Shown here one piece after another: positions 1 to 6,490 of a stretch of 10,405 nucleotides of DNA; within the stretch, counting starts at the first letter, position 1, and each line of letters opens with the position of its first letter. The stretch lies in assembly GCA_964424205.1 (NCBI GenBank), contig CAYRIF010000122.1, positions 1 to 10,405 on the forward strand. Reading direction: 5' to 3'. The position numbers and the translations under genes are program-made. Below the pieces are notes generated by a model. The model ran no database searches, was not told the origin of the DNA, and saw nothing but the letters and a program-made list of their open reading frames with translations. Origin of the DNA: CAYRIF01 sp964424205 (GTDB lineage Bacteria > Bacteroidota > Bacteroidia > Cytophagales > Cyclobacteriaceae).

Positions 1-246
1 TAATGCTACTCGTGGAATATCTTTTAGTGAAAATTCAAGCGACCTGTGCCTGATATAGTTTGTGTCTCCAAGTGCTGCGCCGATAAACGCATTAAGATTG
101 CCCACTAAGTGTAGGCATAAATTTCCGGCAGCATTAGCAATATTCTTTTCAGTGCGCCAAAGATTTTTTTCGTCCTGATATAATTCTATTTCAGACCTCA
201 GTTTTTGCAAATCTCTTTTGAACAATGATTTTAAAGTAGCAATCAT
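1..246 (-). CDS. DUF1572-like protein of the DinB/YfiT superfamily (partial, N-terminal 82 residues)
   Basis: An open frame begins at ATG 246-244 and stays open for 82 codons to the window edge, so the C-terminal part is missing. The visible part reads like the first half of the small (roughly 150-170 residue) DUF1572 proteins of Bacteroidota. It has an amphipathic first helix rich in Lys, Glu and Arg, a Trp at residue 30, then the family-like stretch NAAGNLCLHLVGNLN at residues 38-52, followed by a GAALGDTNY-type turn. The His in LCLHLVGN matches the first His often used for metal binding in DinB-type four-helix bundles; the other ligands would lie outside the window. No signal peptide is seen, so it should be cytoplasmic. 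The reaction is unknown; relatives include thiol-dependent transferases and many uncharacterised proteins. It starts 54 bases after the stop of the sugar isomerase gene and could be cotranscribed with it, but there is no functional link I can argue. Confidence 0.8.
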   Translation of the reverse strand, partial: MIATLKSLFKRDLQKLRSEIELYQDEKNLWRTEKNIANAAGNLCLHLVGNLNAFIGAALGDTNYIRHRSLEFSLKDIPRVAL

Positions 247-300
247 TCTTATTGTCTATTATTTTCTAATAATCAAAAAATCTCCAATCTAAAGTTTCTC

Positions 301-1140
301 TCACTCCAACCCTTTCAAATATTTAAAACTCTTCGGAATCTGAGCTGCAGAACGAGAAGATTCATCCTCAATAAACATATATTCAATGCCTAGTTCTTTT
401 CCTCTTTTTACCAAGCCAGCAATATCAATTTGACCTGTCCCCAAGGTTACATTGGTTTCCACATCGGAGTGACCTGTATTATTTCCTTTCAGTCCTTTTA
501 CCATATCTTTCAAGTGCATCAAAACAAATTTTTCAGGGTATTTGTTCAAAAGTGTTATTGGATCAACACCTGCATGCTGTATCCAATACACATCCATCTC
601 AAATGCAAAGTGAGTGGCATTTTTTGCCATGTGGTCAAATAATGTCCCATCCGCATACGGACGAAATTCATAGCCGTGTGCATGATATGCCAAGGTGATT
701 CCTTCTGCTTTTAACCTTTTTCCTGCGGCGTTAAACACGTCAATTCCTAATTGTGCTTCTTTGATGGTAAAGTTATCGCCATCATGAGGAATCCAAGCGC
801 ACATGACATATTTTACACCGTAGCTTTTGGCTTTTTCAAGGACCAATTCAGGAGTGTTCTGCAATTCTTCAAAGGAAACGCCGATACTTGTAGCGGTAAG
901 ATTATTTTGAGCCAATAATTTTTTGAATGCATCCAACGGCAATCCATAAGTATTTCCACCTTCTATCTTTGTAATGCCCCAGCTGCTGATGGCTTTGAGC
1001 GTGCCTGGCACATCTGATTTAAATTGATTTCGGAGGCTGTACAGTTGTAGCCCTATTTCTTGCGCATTTGTTTGAGACATCATAAATGGAGAAAAAATAA
1101 TGGTCAATACTAATATTAGGTGTTTGTATTTTTTTGTCAT
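301..1140 (-). CDS. Secreted sugar isomerase/epimerase-family TIM-barrel protein (xylose isomerase-like, AP endonuclease 2 fold)
   Basis: This 279-residue protein has an N-terminal signal peptide: a Lys-rich start, a hydrophobic stretch at about 7-20, and a likely signal peptidase I site after TNA at residue 26. It should therefore act in the periplasm or beyond. The mature part is a complete xylose isomerase-like barrel. It opens with the strand GLQLYSLR (30-37), typical of the family, and carries candidate metal ligands along the barrel: His153/His155 in YHAHGYEF, Glu181/Asp183 and His189 in FEMDVYWIQHAG, His209/Asp212 in HLKD, and Glu258 in IEDE. Family members isomerise, epimerise or eliminate on sugars and cyclitols, and some act on 3-keto glycosides. 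A periplasmic member near a glucoside 3-dehydrogenase-like pair suggests work on an oxidised sugar, but this is inference. It is separated from that pair by 416 bases with a likely terminator, so it probably has its own promoter. Family assignment is firm; substrate is unknown. Confidence 0.88.
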   Translation of the reverse strand: MTKKYKHLILVLTIIFSPFMMSQTNAQEIGLQLYSLRNQFKSDVPGTLKAISSWGITKIEGGNTYGLPLDAFKKLLAQNNLTATSIGVSFEELQNTPELVLEKAKSYGVKYVMCAWIPHDGDNFTIKEAQLGIDVFNAAGKRLKAEGITLAYHAHGYEFRPYADGTLFDHMAKNATHFAFEMDVYWIQHAGVDPITLLNKYPEKFVLMHLKDMVKGLKGNNTGHSDVETNVTLGTGQIDIAGLVKRGKELGIEYMFIEDESSRSAAQIPKSFKYLKGLE

Positions 1141-1224
1141 GGTCGTGTTTTAATTAATTTCAAAAAGAGGATATTAATGTAATCTATAAGATACCTGTTT
1201 CTAAATAAATGAAAATTACAAAGT

Positions 1225-1254
1225 CCAAAGTACAAACAAATACAAAAAAACAAA
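1225..1254 (-). promoter_or_regulatory. Possible Bacteroidota-type promoter for the sugar isomerase gene
   Basis: On the minus strand TTTG (1254-1251) is followed after 18 bases by TACTTTGG (1232-1225), one mismatch from the TAnnTTTG -7 consensus of Bacteroidota. Transcription would begin near 1218, leaving a leader of roughly 78 bases before the ATG at 1140. The region is AT-rich and such matches are easy to find by chance. Confidence 0.3.
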
Positions 1255-1349
1255 ACTAAAACCTTGTATTTATGTAGGGTTGTTTTTGGGAAAAATATTC
1301 TTTCGTATCACTTAACTACGTGTATTTAAAATAAAATTGCGCAAGTAAA

Positions 1350-1473
1350 TTTTTGGTGTTCATGCAGGAGGGCTGAACGAAAATTTTGCGGGGTGTGCGT
1401 GAGGCTTAGTGGGTGGAAGCATTAAATTTTCTTGACTTTTTTGCTTCGTTTTTGGGTCAAGCCAAAAATGAAG
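1350..1473. repeat. Structured intergenic element with overlapping inverted repeats
   Basis: Three inverted repeats sit close together. GTTCA (1358-1362) pairs with TGAAC (1374-1378). CTTCGTTTTTGG (1444-1455) pairs with CCAAAAATGAAG (1462-1473), 12 positions with one mismatch that is a G-U pair in plus-strand RNA. The 6-base loop of that hairpin, GTCAAG (1456-1461), is the exact complement of CTTGAC (1431-1436), so a second stem can form either instead of the first or as a pseudoknot. A G-rich plus-strand stretch (1389-1416) lies between. From memory, similar sequences recur between genes in Bacteroidota, so this may be a copy of a dispersed element; no second copy is in the window. Function unknown. 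Confidence 0.5.
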
Positions 1474-1487
1474 AGCCGGTCCGGCTC
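1464..1487 (-). terminator. Likely intrinsic terminator of the dehydrogenase gene pair
   Basis: GAGCCGGTCCGGCTC at 1473-1487 is a perfect 7-base palindrome around one base. Read on the minus strand it folds as a 6-pair GC-rich stem with a 3-base loop and is followed by TTCATTTTT. It lies about 70 bases beyond the stop codon at 1557. No T-run follows the stem on the plus strand, which favours action on minus-strand transcripts. The interrupted U-tract makes it less than ideal. Confidence 0.5.
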
Positions 1488-1556
1488 GAGGGCAAAATCT
1501 TAATCAAGTAGTAATGTTTTGAAAATCAGCAAGAAATTTCCGTTAGCAAAACGGTA

Positions 1557-2273
1557 CTAGGTCAGCAAATTCCCTTCCTCATCCCATTCGGCAATCACAT
1601 CCCTTTTGCTTTGATCTACGCATTTAGCGAGCCACTCCTCATCGTAGGCTACGCCGTGCTGCTTCAATACTTCATCAGGTACGCCGTCCCAAATATTGGG
1701 CGTATTGCCTTTGTAACCCAGGTCTTTGATACCTTCTTTTGAGGTGTAATAACCAGTCAGTGTTAGGTTTCTCATCAGTGAGAAAAACTGAATTTCTAAC
1801 GCTTGTTCTTTGATTGGAATTTCCGCCTCTGGATAAGCGATTGTATCTAAAATTTGCTTTTGTTGCTCAGGACTAGCCGATTTAAATTCTAACATAAAAT
1901 CTTTTTTGCTTTGATGGTCTAACCACATGAGCCCACCTCTGAGGTTTGTCTGCATTTTAGGAATATCCTTTGCCATAAACTCTATAAAATCAGGAACACC
2001 TGCATCGGTGGCACTGCCGTATTGGTCATTGGCAGGCAGCATTAAATCACATAAAACAGCAATGGTTGCCATGTCATGTTCATTGAAAAATTGCGCCGCA
2101 TTTAATTCAGCGATTTGCGCTATTTCTTCAGGGGTACGCCCGAAATATTTTTTGGCTACCTCAGGAATGGCTTCTTCAATCGGTTTTTTTACTTCCGTCT
2201 CGCAGCCGCTCAATGCTAACGAGCCACCAACTGTTCCTAGAAATATTGATTTTAAACTTTTTCGTCTATCCAT
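1557..2273 (-). CDS. Small subunit of a periplasmic sugar dehydrogenase (gluconate 2-dehydrogenase subunit 3-like, LacC-like), Tat lipoprotein
   Basis: This 238-residue protein starts with a twin-arginine-like signal, DRRKSLK at 2-8, followed by a hydrophobic stretch and a lipobox LSGC ending at Cys24. The mature protein is probably exported folded and anchored to a membrane by a lipid on Cys24. The rest fits the gluconate 2-dehydrogenase subunit 3 family: FFNEHDMATIAVLCDLMLP (62-80), then DAGVPDFIEFM (90-100), and a C-terminal YYTSKEGIKDLGYKGN region (175-190) followed by IWDGVP. In known glucoside 3-dehydrogenases, gluconate dehydrogenases and FAD-glucose dehydrogenases, this subunit has no active site; it helps fold and carries the flavoprotein through the Tat pathway. 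It starts 3 bases after the flavoprotein stop codon, so the two are almost certainly translated together. The flavoprotein has no signal of its own, which fits a shared export. The likely terminator lies about 70 bases downstream. Confidence 0.85.
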   Translation of the reverse strand: MDRRKSLKSIFLGTVGGSLALSGCETEVKKPIEEAIPEVAKKYFGRTPEEIAQIAELNAAQFFNEHDMATIAVLCDLMLPANDQYGSATDAGVPDFIEFMAKDIPKMQTNLRGGLMWLDHQSKKDFMLEFKSASPEQQKQILDTIAYPEAEIPIKEQALEIQFFSLMRNLTLTGYYTSKEGIKDLGYKGNTPNIWDGVPDEVLKQHGVAYDEEWLAKCVDQSKRDVIAEWDEEGNLLT

Positions 2274-2276
2274 GAT

Positions 2277-3995
2277 TTAGATATTTTGTTGTTTCAATTG
2301 TGAGATAATATAATCAGAGGTTCGCCAAGACAAGGCTAGAATAGTCCACGTCGGATTTTTATCAGCTTGCGATACAAATACACCTGCATCAACGATAAAA
2401 ACATTGTCAACATCATGCAGTTGCTGATGTTTATTGACCACCGAAGTTTTTGGGTCATTACCCATGCGCGTGGTGCCTACCTCATGAATGATTCTACCAG
2501 GATTCAATAATCCATAATCTTTGTCTTTACTTGGTCGGTCTTGCAAAAGTTGACCACCCATATTGTGGCTTATTTCTTCGAATGTTTCATTCATATGTTT
2601 TGCCTGCTTGCGTTCAAAATCTGACCATTTATAATGGAATTTCAAAACAGGGATGCCAAATTCATCGACAGTAGTAGGGTCAATTTCACAATAATTATCT
2701 TTACGGGGCACGGATTCCCCTCTGCCTGCAAAACCTATGACAGAGCCATAGTATTTTTTAACCTCATTGCGAAGATTATTGCCATAACCGCCTACTTTCA
2801 GCCCAAAAAATCTATTGAGGTGGTTGTGGTTGAAACCAAAACCATAGCTCGGCATGCCGATACCTCCCCAGATTTCTATATGATACCCTCTTGGAAAATT
2901 GAGTTTTTTATTGTCTAACCACCAAGGTGTATAAACATGCAATCCTCCGACACCATCTTCATTGTAGGTTTTTCTATTCATCAGTTCAGGAACAAATGCA
3001 GACCTGCTGACGCCCGTAGAGTCATGTAAATACTTCCCAACAATATTGCTGCTATTACCAAGACCATTGGGGTGTTGTGGGCTTTTGGAATTTAAAAGTA
3101 TGCGGGCGGTACTGCATGCCGAGGCTGCCAAAACAACAATTTTTCCCTTCAATACATACTCTTTTCTGTCCTCTTTATTGATGTAGGACACGCCTGTTGC
3201 TTTTCCCTCCTCGTTGGTGAGCACTTCTCGTACCATGGCATTGACAAACAAATCAATTTGCCCACCATCTTTTTGTGCTGGAAAGATTAAACAAGTACCA
3301 GCAGAAAAATCTGCGTAGACCGAACATGCCCGGCTGCATTGCCCACAATAAAAACAAATACCTCGTTCCTTGTTAATTCTTTTGGTAAGCATGGACATCC
3401 GTGAAGGAATCACTGGAATATTTGATTTTCTTGCTCCTTTTATATAGAACAGTTCGTGCAAACGTGGCTTTGGCGGAGGAAGAAAAAATCCATCGGGTTC
3501 GTTGGGTAAATTTTCCTTGGTGCCAAAAATACCTATTAACTTGTCTACCTTGTCGTAATATGGTTTTACATCCTCATAACCGATGGGCCAATTATCTCCC
3601 AGACCATCTTCGCTTTTATGTTTGAAATCTCGAGGACCAAACCTCAGGGATATCCGCCCCCAGTGGTTGGTTCTACCGCCGAGCATTCGTGAGCGAAACC
3701 AATCGAATTTTGTTCCATCTTTATGCGTATAGGGTTCGCCTTCTATATCCCATCCCCCATAAGCCGAGTCAAACTCACCAAACGCACGAACGGTGCTTGC
3801 TCCTCTTCTAGGAGATTCATACGGCCATTTTAATTGTGTTTGTTGTTCAGGATTTTTGGGGTCAAAAAATGGTCCAGCTTCTACAACAGCGATTTTCAGC
3901 CCTGAGTCGGCTAATATTTTAGTGGCCATTCCACCACCTGCTCCGGATCCTACAATGATTACATCGTACATCTTCGAGGATTCTTTTATCTGCAT
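2277..3995 (-). CDS. GMC-family flavoprotein with cysteine cluster, glucoside 3-dehydrogenase (LacA-like) catalytic subunit
   Basis: This 572-residue GMC oxidoreductase binds FAD through the N-terminal motif DVIIVGSGAGGG (11-22) ending in VVEAG (37-41). A second conserved segment, MLGGRTNHWGRISLR (104-118), fits the family's FAD-binding signature. The C-terminal HEVGTTRMG (504-512) and NPTW (547-550) give the usual His504/Asn547 catalytic pair. Between them lies CFYCGQCSRAC, with Cys at 214, 217, 220 and 224 (C-x2-C-x2-C-x3-C) and another at 235. A comparable cluster holds iron-sulphur in some bacterial FAD-dependent glucose dehydrogenases. This architecture plus the subunit-3-like partner 3 bases downstream points to a glucoside/sugar 3-dehydrogenase making 3-keto sugars, though other polyol or sugar substrates are possible. 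No signal peptide is seen; export probably depends on the Tat signal of the partner. Start is uncertain: Met1 at 3995 or Met9 at 3971, just before the FAD motif. No cytochrome c partner is in the window. Confidence 0.85.
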   Translation of the reverse strand: MQIKESSKMYDVIIVGSGAGGGMATKILADSGLKIAVVEAGPFFDPKNPEQQTQLKWPYESPRRGASTVRAFGEFDSAYGGWDIEGEPYTHKDGTKFDWFRSRMLGGRTNHWGRISLRFGPRDFKHKSEDGLGDNWPIGYEDVKPYYDKVDKLIGIFGTKENLPNEPDGFFLPPPKPRLHELFYIKGARKSNIPVIPSRMSMLTKRINKERGICFYCGQCSRACSVYADFSAGTCLIFPAQKDGGQIDLFVNAMVREVLTNEEGKATGVSYINKEDRKEYVLKGKIVVLAASACSTARILLNSKSPQHPNGLGNSSNIVGKYLHDSTGVSRSAFVPELMNRKTYNEDGVGGLHVYTPWWLDNKKLNFPRGYHIEIWGGIGMPSYGFGFNHNHLNRFFGLKVGGYGNNLRNEVKKYYGSVIGFAGRGESVPRKDNYCEIDPTTVDEFGIPVLKFHYKWSDFERKQAKHMNETFEEISHNMGGQLLQDRPSKDKDYGLLNPGRIIHEVGTTRMGNDPKTSVVNKHQQLHDVDNVFIVDAGVFVSQADKNPTWTILALSWRTSDYIISQLKQQNI

Positions 3996-4073
3996 ATAGT
4001 TTAAATTAACTGGACGCTACATCATTAAAAACGAAGTAATATACAATTTTTCAACGAATTACAACTCGTAGTA

Positions 4074-4425
4074 TTCATGTAATTAGCTTGGTGTGTATGC
4101 GATTCCGATAGCTCGGGGGGAAAACCAAAGATATAATAGATATATTTCGAGGGTTTTGTAACCGGTCAGGCAGGCGAAACAGATGACCAAGATTATTGCA
4201 AGCACCCCAATTTGAGTTAATTGATTTTCAGCGAAGTACCTTGTAATTAGCTGGCAGTAAGAGAGTTGAAAATATATTTTATTAAAACGGTGAATAATTC
4301 GGGATAAAGAAGATGACTTTATTATCGCGAAATGGGTTAGAGGTAGTTCGTATATATTTGGTAAAAAAGTTAATTTGGTGGTTCACGCACATTATTCAGG
4401 CAATTAGTCGGGTGTAAGAGGAGTC
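4074..4425. repeat. Three degenerate copies of an AATTAG-centred repeat at about 160-base spacing
   Basis: AATTAG occurs at 4081, 4245 and 4402 with related flanks. Copies 2 and 3 share a G(T/C)AATTAG core, GG, GTAAGAG and AGT followed by AAAA over about 30 bases. Copies 1 and 3 share TTCA before the core and GGTGT after it. The spacings are 164 and 157 bases. The sequence between copies does not align convincingly, so this is not a clean tandem repeat. Confidence 0.35.
4126..4133 (-). promoter_or_regulatory. Possible -7 element upstream of the GMC dehydrogenase gene
   Basis: TATCTTTG on the minus strand matches TAnnTTTG exactly. No good TTTG or TTG lies 17-21 bases upstream, and the leader to the ATG at 3995 would be about 120 bases, so support is weak. 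It is the only perfect match I noticed in the region before this gene. Confidence 0.22.
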
Positions 4426-4516
4426 AAAAACCGAAGCGATTAAAATAACAGAAGAACCGTTAAAATCATAATCGAATGAGATTTTGAATATCGCCGGTAG
4501 TCGTATTCCTCAGCCT

Positions 4517-6457
4517 TTAAAATTTCATCTTTTGTATTCTTACTGCATTTAAAATGGCTAATAATGCAACACCCACATCTGCAATCACGGCTTCCCACAT
4601 GGTAGCCATCCCAAAAGCACCAAAAATAAGTACCAGTACTTTTACGAAGAGCGCTAAGAAAATATTTTGCCAAATAATTTTGTTGGTGGCATTACCTATT
4701 TTTATGGCGGTGGCAATCTTTGATGGCTGGTCGGTTTGGATAATTACATCAGCCGTTTCGATGGCGGCATCACTGCCTAGGCCACCCATGGCCAAGCCCA
4801 CATCTGACAAGGTAATTACTGGAGCATCATTGATGCCATCACCTGTAAAAGCAATAATTTTTCCCTGATTTTTCAGGTTTTCAACGGCACGCATTTTCCC
4901 TTCAGGAAGTAAACCCCCAATAGCATGTTCAATACCTAATTGTTTGGCAACTTTATCTACTACCACCTGCTTGTCGCCAGAGAGCATGACTATCTCCTTA
5001 ATTTTTTCTATGTTCTTTAAAGCTGAAATCGCCTTTTTAGCATCCTCTTTCAAAGTATCTGCAATGGTAATATAACCTGCATATTTCCCATCTATTGCAA
5101 TGACCACCATGGTATTGGCATGTTGCTTCAATGTTATGTCAAAAATGATATTGAACTTTTCCAACAGCTTGGTGTTGCCTGCCAATACTTGGTAATTACC
5201 AATCTGGCCTTTCATGCCATGACCTGAAATTTCGGTAATAGCAGTAGCTTTAAACGTAGTGCTACCAATGCTGGCATAGCTGACAATAGCTTCTGCAATT
5301 GGGTGTGTAGAATTACTTTCTAATACCGCCACTATTTCTAATAATAGGTTTTTTTCAAAACCTTTTGAAACAACTTCTTGTACTTCAAAAACACCCTTGG
5401 TTAAGGTTCCTGTTTTATCTAACACGATGGTGTCTACCTTGGTCATTAGATCTAAAAAATTGGCTCCTTTAAAAAGAATGCCATTTCTAGAGCCAGCACC
5501 AATACCTCCAAAATAACCTAATGGAATAGAAATAACCAAAGCGCAAGGACAGGAAATAACCAAGAAAATTAAGGCGCGCTGAAACCAATTTTGAAACACA
5601 TACGCATCTCCCAAAAATAAGAAAGGAAGTGCGACAAGAGCGACTGCCAACCAAAAAACGATAGGCGTATATATTTTTGCCAATTGGCTAATTAATAGCT
5701 GTGGTTTGGCTTTTTTACTTACTGCCTCTTGTACCATTTTTAATATTTTAGAAAGCTTGGTATCTTCATAAATACTGGTTACCCTAATTTCAATGAGGGT
5801 AGTGAGATTAATCATACCCGCTAATACGACATCTCCTTTTTCTTTACTTTCAGGGGCTGATTCTCCCGTTAGTGCGGCGGTATTTAAACTAGCGTAATCG
5901 GAGATTAATATGCCATCTAACGCTATTTTTTGTCCTGGTTTGGTTTGAATAATTTGTCCCACCACCACTTCTTTAGGATGCTTTGTTATTGCTTTTCCAT
6001 TTTCTAGTACGCGTACTTCTTCTACCTGTACTTTGAGCAGCGATTCTATAGATTGCTTGGCTTTATTTACCGCTGCTGCTTGAAATAATTCACCAATCAC
6101 GTAAAACAGCATGACCGCAATTCCTTCAGCGTATGAACCGAGGGCAAACGCACCAAGTGTAGCGACTGACATGAGCACAAACTCATTATAGATATCGCCT
6201 TTAATAATTAACCTGAAAGATTTCAGTATAATTGGTCCGCCAATTACAAGGTAGATGCTACCAAACCAAATGAGCGGAACCGGGGTTTCAAAAAATGGAA
6301 ATTTATAATAGTCAAACCCAATGCCTAATAATAAAAGAAACAAGCAAATACCCGGAATCAAATACGCCTTATTGAAAGAAAGAGACTCCTTTATTTCGGT
6401 TTCTTGGGTATAATCTATGGCACATGCACCATCTTCACAATCATGACTTTCATTCAT
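4517..6457 (-). CDS. P1B-2 type heavy-metal ATPase (Zn2+/Cd2+/Pb2+ exporter, ZntA/CadA-like)
   Basis: This 646-residue inner-membrane pump uses ATP to export divalent soft metals from the cytoplasm. All core P-type motifs are present: actuator TGES (197-200), transport-site CPC (303-305), phosphorylation motif DKTGT with Asp347, nucleotide-site HP (385-386) and hinge TGDGINDAP (538-546). Lys606 and Asp627, 21 residues apart in the last two membrane helices, match the Lys/Asp pair that defines the Zn/Cd/Pb class, so copper is unlikely. The N-terminal HMA metal-binding domain is missing. In its place is a short acidic tail with His5, Cys7 and Cys12, ahead of a first helix at about 31-49. It follows the Fur-like gene by 60 bases in the same direction and is the last gene of the metal cluster. 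An inverted repeat overlapping a possible promoter ends 2 bases before its ATG, so it may be controlled apart from the upstream genes. Confidence 0.93.
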   Translation of the reverse strand: MNESHDCEDGACAIDYTQETEIKESLSFNKAYLIPGICLFLLLLGIGFDYYKFPFFETPVPLIWFGSIYLVIGGPIILKSFRLIIKGDIYNEFVLMSVATLGAFALGSYAEGIAVMLFYVIGELFQAAAVNKAKQSIESLLKVQVEEVRVLENGKAITKHPKEVVVGQIIQTKPGQKIALDGILISDYASLNTAALTGESAPESKEKGDVVLAGMINLTTLIEIRVTSIYEDTKLSKILKMVQEAVSKKAKPQLLISQLAKIYTPIVFWLAVALVALPFLFLGDAYVFQNWFQRALIFLVISCPCALVISIPLGYFGGIGAGSRNGILFKGANFLDLMTKVDTIVLDKTGTLTKGVFEVQEVVSKGFEKNLLLEIVAVLESNSTHPIAEAIVSYASIGSTTFKATAITEISGHGMKGQIGNYQVLAGNTKLLEKFNIIFDITLKQHANTMVVIAIDGKYAGYITIADTLKEDAKKAISALKNIEKIKEIVMLSGDKQVVVDKVAKQLGIEHAIGGLLPEGKMRAVENLKNQGKIIAFTGDGINDAPVITLSDVGLAMGGLGSDAAIETADVIIQTDQPSKIATAIKIGNATNKIIWQNIFLALFVKVLVLIFGAFGMATMWEAVIADVGVALLAILNAVRIQKMKF

Positions 6458-6459
6458 AT

Positions 6460-6488
6460 TTTTTGTTATTAAAGGAATAACAAAAATA
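6460..6488 (-). promoter_or_regulatory. Perfect 11-base inverted repeat overlapping a -7 promoter element upstream of the ATPase: candidate operator
   Basis: TTTTTGTTATT (6460-6470) and AATAACAAAAA (6476-6486) are perfect inverted copies around a 5-base centre. On the minus strand TATTTTTG (6488-6481) matches the TAnnTTTG -7 consensus and lies mostly within one arm; the -33 match upstream is poor. The repeat ends 2 bases before the ATG at 6457. It could be a binding site for the Fur-like protein encoded just upstream, or an RNA hairpin covering the translation start. It is nearly all A/T, so chance is a real alternative. Confidence 0.4.
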
Positions 6489-6490
6489 CG

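Larger units (their letters stand above)
1141..1556. other. 416-base intergenic region: promoter side for the isomerase gene, then a cluster of inverted repeats and a terminator
   Basis: No convincing gene lies here. From low to high coordinates it holds an AT-rich leader for the downstream isomerase gene (1141-1260) with a possible promoter, a less structured stretch (1261-1340), a dense block of inverted repeats (about 1350-1473), a GC-rich palindrome (1473-1487), and a weak hairpin just after the stop of the small-subunit gene (CCGTT at 1540-1544 with AACGG at 1550-1554). A minus-strand frame open from 1503 to the stop at 1360 has its only ATG at 1422, giving 20 residues, which I do not call as a gene. 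Confidence 0.7.
3996..4516. other. 521-base intergenic region between the ATPase stop and the GMC dehydrogenase start
   Basis: Both strands carry frequent stops and I find no gene or recognisable gene remnant. It is AT-rich and separates the metal cluster from the sugar module. It holds three loose copies of an AATTAG-centred repeat, a short near-palindrome CCGATAGCTCGG (4105-4116) similar to small dispersed palindromes I remember from this phylum, and a TATCTTTG match to the -7 promoter consensus. I see no clear terminator after the ATPase gene. Confidence 0.65.

Noticed and set aside
258..273. ATTATT-TTCT-AATAAT hairpin between the isomerase and the DUF1572-like gene
   Set aside because: All A/T pairs, and the T-run is on the wrong side for a terminator of the minus-strand transcript.
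430..642. Plus-strand open frame inside the isomerase gene
   Set aside because: It is antisense to a gene with full family motifs and its product has no recognisable features.
1360..1503. Minus-strand open frame across the inverted-repeat block, with one ATG at 1422 giving a 20-residue Pro/His-rich peptide
   Set aside because: Too short, lies over palindromes and has no start signal. The same kind of peptide probably recurs wherever the intergenic element is copied, which argues for an RNA or DNA element and not for a protein.
1540..1554. CCGTT/AACGG hairpin just after the small-subunit stop codon
   Set aside because: Only five pairs and no T-run after it; the GC-rich palindrome at 1473-1487 is the better terminator.
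1927..2280. Plus-strand open frame of 117 codons opposite the small-subunit gene
   Set aside because: Antisense to a well-supported gene; the product is a low-complexity Ser/Ala-rich translation without motifs.
4182..4330. GATGAC followed by ATTAT(T/C)GC seen twice (4182 and 4312) as support for a true 160-base tandem repeat
   Set aside because: The two copies sit at different offsets from the AATTAG cores (about 101 and 67 bases), so they do not support one repeating unit.
4440..4673. Minus-strand frame overlapping the 3' end of the ATPase gene in another frame
   Set aside because: Most of it overlaps the conserved last helices of the ATPase. The part outside is short and unlike any family I know.
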